Shown here: piece after piece, positions 62,038 through 64,000 of the stretch
How positions within the stretch are numbered: the first letter of the stretch is position 1
Layout: every line of letters starts with the position of its first letter
Origin: Oscheius dolichura
Taxonomy: Eukaryota; Nematoda; Chromadorea; Rhabditida; Rhabditidae
Direction: 5' to 3'
Assembly (NCBI GenBank): GCA_932521035.1
Contig: CAKOAU010000007.1
Location: 1 to 64,000, forward strand
DNA: 64,000 bases
The notes under the pieces: model-generated
The model's database searches: none
Told to the model about the DNA's origin: nothing
Seen by the model: only the letters and a program-made list of their open reading frames with translations
Made by a program: the position numbers and the translations under genes

Positions 62038-62058
62038 GCCCGGCGCGAAGCGCCGAGC
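62038..62058. repeat. GC-rich terminal hairpin of the insertion
   Basis: The sequence gcccggcgc-gaa-gcgccgagc forms a nine-base-pair stem with one mismatch around a three-base loop; the inner six pairs (cggcgc/gcgccg) are perfect. It is the most GC-rich spot in the inserted block and lies at its very edge. On the minus strand it would be the subterminal 3' hairpin expected of Helitron-like elements. Confidence 0.75.
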
Positions 62059-62251
62059 GTGATTTGGGTTTACTCAGAGCACATGCCAAGCCCTTTTTTT
62101 GATTTTGATGGCATAACTTTTTTCAGTTAAAAGATATCAAAAATCTGACTTCGCCATCGTGCTCCTCGTTGTTGATCACCCCTAGTGACCAATTTTCATG
62201 AAATTTGCCCAAAAAATAGATGAGCTACGACTTCAAACGTGTTTTGGAAAG

Positions 62252-62312
62252 TGGCGCCGTACGCCGTACGCCGTCTGCGTCCGCTCGCTGTGGCGCTTTC
62301 CGCTGTGGCTCT
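62252..62312 (+). repeat. GC-rich short-repeat patch in the first internal repeat
   Basis: The stretch gccgtacgccgtacgccgtc holds about two and a half copies of an 8-bp unit. It is followed by gtccgctcgctgtggcgc and ccgctgtggctc, where cgctgtgg occurs twice. The patch accounts for the extra length of the first internal repeat relative to the second. Confidence 0.65.
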
Positions 62313-62831
62313 TTTTTTTAAAACCTTTTGCACGCGTCCAAAAACTTTTACAAAACAGCTACATATACAGTTTTTTACGCTGGTTCCGAATATGTAATAA
62401 AACAATTGGGTTGGTGGGTTAGTTTTTCAGCTATAACATCAAACATATTTTTTCATGGTTGTTTCGGTAGCCCTTTTCGGCTAGAGAATTTTGAAAGTCT
62501 GACAGGCTATCTTATTCGGGATGGTCTTTTACCCCTTGATACTAATTTTCATAAAAGTTGGCTGAAAAATGGAAGAGCCACAGCATCAAACAGATGCGGC
62601 ACGTCGTCGATGGGGTGCTTTTCGCTGTGGCCTCCTTTTAAAAAGGTTGTGTGTCCATCTAAAAACCTTTGCAAAACAGTTATATACACAGTTTTTTACG
62701 CTGATTCTGAATATGTAATAAAAAAATTAGGTAGATGGGTTAGTTTTTTAGCTATACCATCAACTATTCTATTACATGTTTCTGCACGTAGCCCATTTCG
62801 GCTAATGAATTTTGAACATTCGACATCACTA

Positions 62832-62853
62832 TAGTCTGTTTCAAATGGAAAAA
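62832..62853 (+). repeat. Left terminal inverted repeat of the MITE
   Basis: Begins TAGTCTG and continues tttcaaatggaaaaa; 20 of 22 positions match the right end in inverted orientation. Confidence 0.85.
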
Positions 62854-63107
62854 CTTCTCCCGCACGGTTCGGACCTTCAAATTTTTCGAGTTCAATTTCT
62901 TTCAAAATTTTCGATAATTGTATCTGACATAGATTTCGGCGATTTTTATATTTTTTCGGTAGTTCATAGCTCAAAATAAGCAAAAGCAGCGATAAAAATA
63001 ATCAAGATATATGTGAAATACGCATAAAAATGCATGCCAAAATGTCAGGTTGGACCATCTAGACGGGCAAATGCTCTATCTGGACCCGACTTTACCTTTA
63101 ACTAAAT

Positions 63108-63129
63108 TTTTTCCATTTGAAATGGACTA
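63108..63129 (-). repeat. Right terminal inverted repeat of the MITE
   Basis: Plus-strand sequence ends ccatttgaaatggacta. It contains an extra internal symmetry, ccattt-g-aaatgg. It is directly followed by the TA duplication. Confidence 0.85.
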
Positions 63130-63216
63130 TATCTTATTAGGGCATGAGTGTTTAGCTTTTGGCACAAATTTTCATGAAAATTGGCAGAAAATGGAAGAGC
63201 CGCAACATCAAACAGA

Positions 63217-64000
63217 GTTCTGATTGGGTCTGCGGTGGACGCGTACTTTTTGTTACATTTTTTACGCTGGTGGTGGTTTCAGTGGGGTCGTGGAATGTTC
63301 CGAGGGGCTCTGCGGTGGACGCGTTCTTTTTGTTACATTTTTTATGCTGGTAGTGTCTTCAGTGGGGTCGTGGAATGTTCCGAGGGGCTCTGCGGTGGAC
63401 GCGTACTTTTTGTTACATTTTTTACGCTGTTGCTGGTTTCAGTGGGGTCGTGGAATGTTCCGAGGGGCTCTGCGGTGGACGCGTACTTTTTGTTACATTT
63501 TTTACGCTGGTGGTGTCTTCAGTGGGGTCGTGGAATGTTCCGAGGGGCTCTGCGGTGGACGCGTACTTTTTGTTACATTTTTTACGCTGGTGGCGGATTC
63601 AGTGGGGTCGTGGAATGTTCCGAGGGGCTCTGGGGTGGACGCGTACTTTTTGTTACATTTTTTACGCTGGTGGTGGTTTCAGTGGGGTCTCCGGTGGACG
63701 CGTACTTTTTGTTACATTTTTTACGCTGGTGGCGGATTCAGTGGGGTCGTGGAATGTTCCGAGGGGCTCTGGGGTGGACGCGTACTTTTTGTTACATTTT
63801 TTACGCTGGTGGTGGTTTCAGTGGGGTCTCCGGTGGACGCGTACTTTTTGTTACATTTTTTACGCTGGTGGTGGTTTCAGTGGGGTCGTGGAATGTTCCG
63901 AGGGGCTCTACGGTGGACGCGTACTTTTTGTTACATTTTTTACGCTGGTGGCGGATTCAGTGGGGTCGTGGAATGTTCCGAGGGGCTCTGCGGTGGACGC
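63217..64000 (+). repeat. Satellite B resumes to the right of the insertion
   Basis: The array restarts inside a 60-bp unit at gttctgattggg and continues with 80- and 59-bp monomers in the same orientation, running off the right edge. Its first two units match 18,891-19,023 in type and order (60-bp unit, then an 80-mer with gcgttc and tatgctg). The dimers at 63,590-63,867 match 19,024-19,301. Confidence 0.95.
63590..63867 (+). repeat. 80+59 dimer repeats with the ctctggggtgg variant (right copy)
   Basis: Two 139-bp dimers: 80-mers at 63,590-63,669 and 63,729-63,808 (both gtggcggattcagtgg with ctctggggtgg), alternating with 59-bp units at 63,670-63,728 and 63,809-63,867. The pattern equals that at 19,024-19,381, more than 44 kb away. 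Confidence 0.88.

Larger units (their letters stand above)
62832..63129. mobile_element. MITE, 298 bp, TA target duplication (Tc1/mariner-type)
   Basis: The left end reads TAGTCTG then tttcaaatggaaaaa. The right end, reverse-complemented, reads TAGTCCA then the same tttcaaatggaaaaa, giving 22-bp terminal inverted repeats with two mismatches (62,832-62,853 and 63,108-63,129). TA flanks both sides (62,830-62,831 and 63,130-63,131). The interior is AT-rich and has no transposase frame. The host site proves the insertion: in the neighbouring internal repeat the sequence is gaattttgaaagtctgacaggctatcttattcggg in two joined parts (tgacaggc + tatcttattcggg), whereas here tgaacattcgacatcac-TA and TA-tcttattaggg flank the element. 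TA duplication places it in the Tc1/mariner/pogo group; the exact family is unknown to me. Confidence 0.85.
62035..63216 (-). mobile_element. Non-autonomous transposon-like insertion into satellite B, possibly Helitron/Helentron-derived
   Basis: This 1.18-kb block interrupts one 60-bp B monomer. The left flank ends gtggaat(c) and the right flank starts gttctgattggg. Joined, they restore the normal 60-bp unit gtggaatgttctgattggg (or its variant with gaatcttctg, seen at 19,612) with no lost base and no target duplication. A GC-rich hairpin lies two or three bases inside the left end. Read on the minus strand, the element begins TCTGTTTGATG and ends just after the hairpin. Its body consists of diverged tandem repeats and carries a nested 298-bp MITE. 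No transposase, Rep or helicase frame is present. Lack of target duplication, a 5' TC and a 3' hairpin suggest a Helitron-type element, but the terminal CTRR and the A/T or T/T target are not seen, so the family is a weak inference. The insertion itself is clear. Confidence 0.7.
62199..63216 (+). repeat. Diverged internal tandem repeats of the insertion (unit about 321 bp, two related halves)
   Basis: Homologous points recur. The string cagttttttacgctgg...gaatatgtaataaaa at 62,369 is matched at 62,690 (321 bp). The string aattttcat(g/a)aaa..ttgg...gaagagcc.c..catcaaacag occurs near 62,191, 62,543 and 63,167. A shorter motif (g/c)agc(c/t)...catcaaac starts at 62,222, 62,428, 62,575, 62,749 and 63,197. 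Its spacings are 206, 147, 174 and, after removing the MITE, 148 bp, so each 321-bp unit looks like two diverged halves of about 150-175 bp. Identity between copies is clearly lower than within A or B. The last copy ends at the right border of the insertion. Confidence 0.72.

Noticed and set aside
61877-62089. 70-codon minus-strand open frame across the B/insertion border
   Set aside because: A chance frame over the junction; satellite B is otherwise rich in stops on the minus strand.
62038-62100. Hairpin followed downstream by a T run as a rho-independent terminator
   Set aside because: The T run lies more than 30 bases after the stem, and the context is eukaryotic repeat DNA. A transposon end hairpin fits better.
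62328-62834. 168-codon plus-strand open frame within the insertion
   Set aside because: It runs across two diverged internal repeats and ends at the MITE border. The two repeat copies do not encode related peptides in a consistent way, and nothing in it resembles a known domain.
62696-62983. 95-codon minus-strand open frame
   Set aside because: It spans the border between the internal repeat and the MITE, so it was created by the insertion. It shows no transposase motif.
62035-63216. LTR, retroviral, LINE or SINE origin of the insertion
   Set aside because: No long terminal repeats, poly(A) tail, reverse-transcriptase frame, tRNA-like head or target duplication is visible.

Overview
The whole window is eukaryotic repetitive DNA. 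I see no convincing protein-coding gene, RNA gene, CRISPR array or bacterial operon signal. Two satellite-type arrays fill about 98% of it, and a nested pair of apparently non-autonomous DNA transposons sits near the right end. A TA-flanked miniature inverted-repeat element, long hierarchical tandem arrays and a Helitron-like insertion point to a eukaryote, most likely an invertebrate animal. The sequence does not let me name the group; the insertion's architecture recalls bivalve and insect Helitron-derived repeats, but that is only a resemblance.

Layout. (1) 1-18,723, satellite A: runs of a 20-bp monomer (gggaYgagtccYatgtttta) alternate with about 58 composite blocks, each made of a short head (ggttcgaataaca), two to five 21-bp units (gtttgggttttttacggaag + a) and a tail (cgcgggtgggttcttcc...ctcgttag). 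Blocks and runs form higher-order repeats (HORs) of about 1.56 kb, 1.17/0.81 kb and 1.15 kb. (2) 18,724-62,034, satellite B: an 80-bp monomer with 60-bp and 59-bp deletion derivatives, organised into many HORs (957, 3,651, 2,537, 2,835 bp and others). (3) 62,035-63,216: an insertion of about 1.18 kb that interrupts a single 60-bp B monomer with no lost base and no target duplication. It has a GC-rich hairpin at one end and diverged internal tandem repeats (unit about 321 bp, built from two related halves). A 298-bp MITE with TA target duplication is nested in it, and a neighbouring copy of the internal repeat supplies the empty site. (4) 63,217-64,000: satellite B resumes, partly with the same 80+59 dimers seen at the far left edge of B.

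Most interesting signals. Satellite A, satellite B and the internal repeat of the insertion share the core ttttttacgc(t/g)ggt. The head of the A blocks (ggttcgaata..aacagtttggg) also resembles the sequence just after that core in the insertion (ggttccgaata..aacaattggg). My inference is that both satellites may have grown from the internal repeats of a Helitron-like family. All A and B monomers lie in one orientation, and the plus strand is strongly G+T rich. The 80-bp monomer has no stop codon in any plus-strand frame, so open frames of up to 870 codons appear, overlapping in other frames; I regard these as by-products, not genes. All copy counts and boundaries come from reading by eye and need a dot plot for confirmation.
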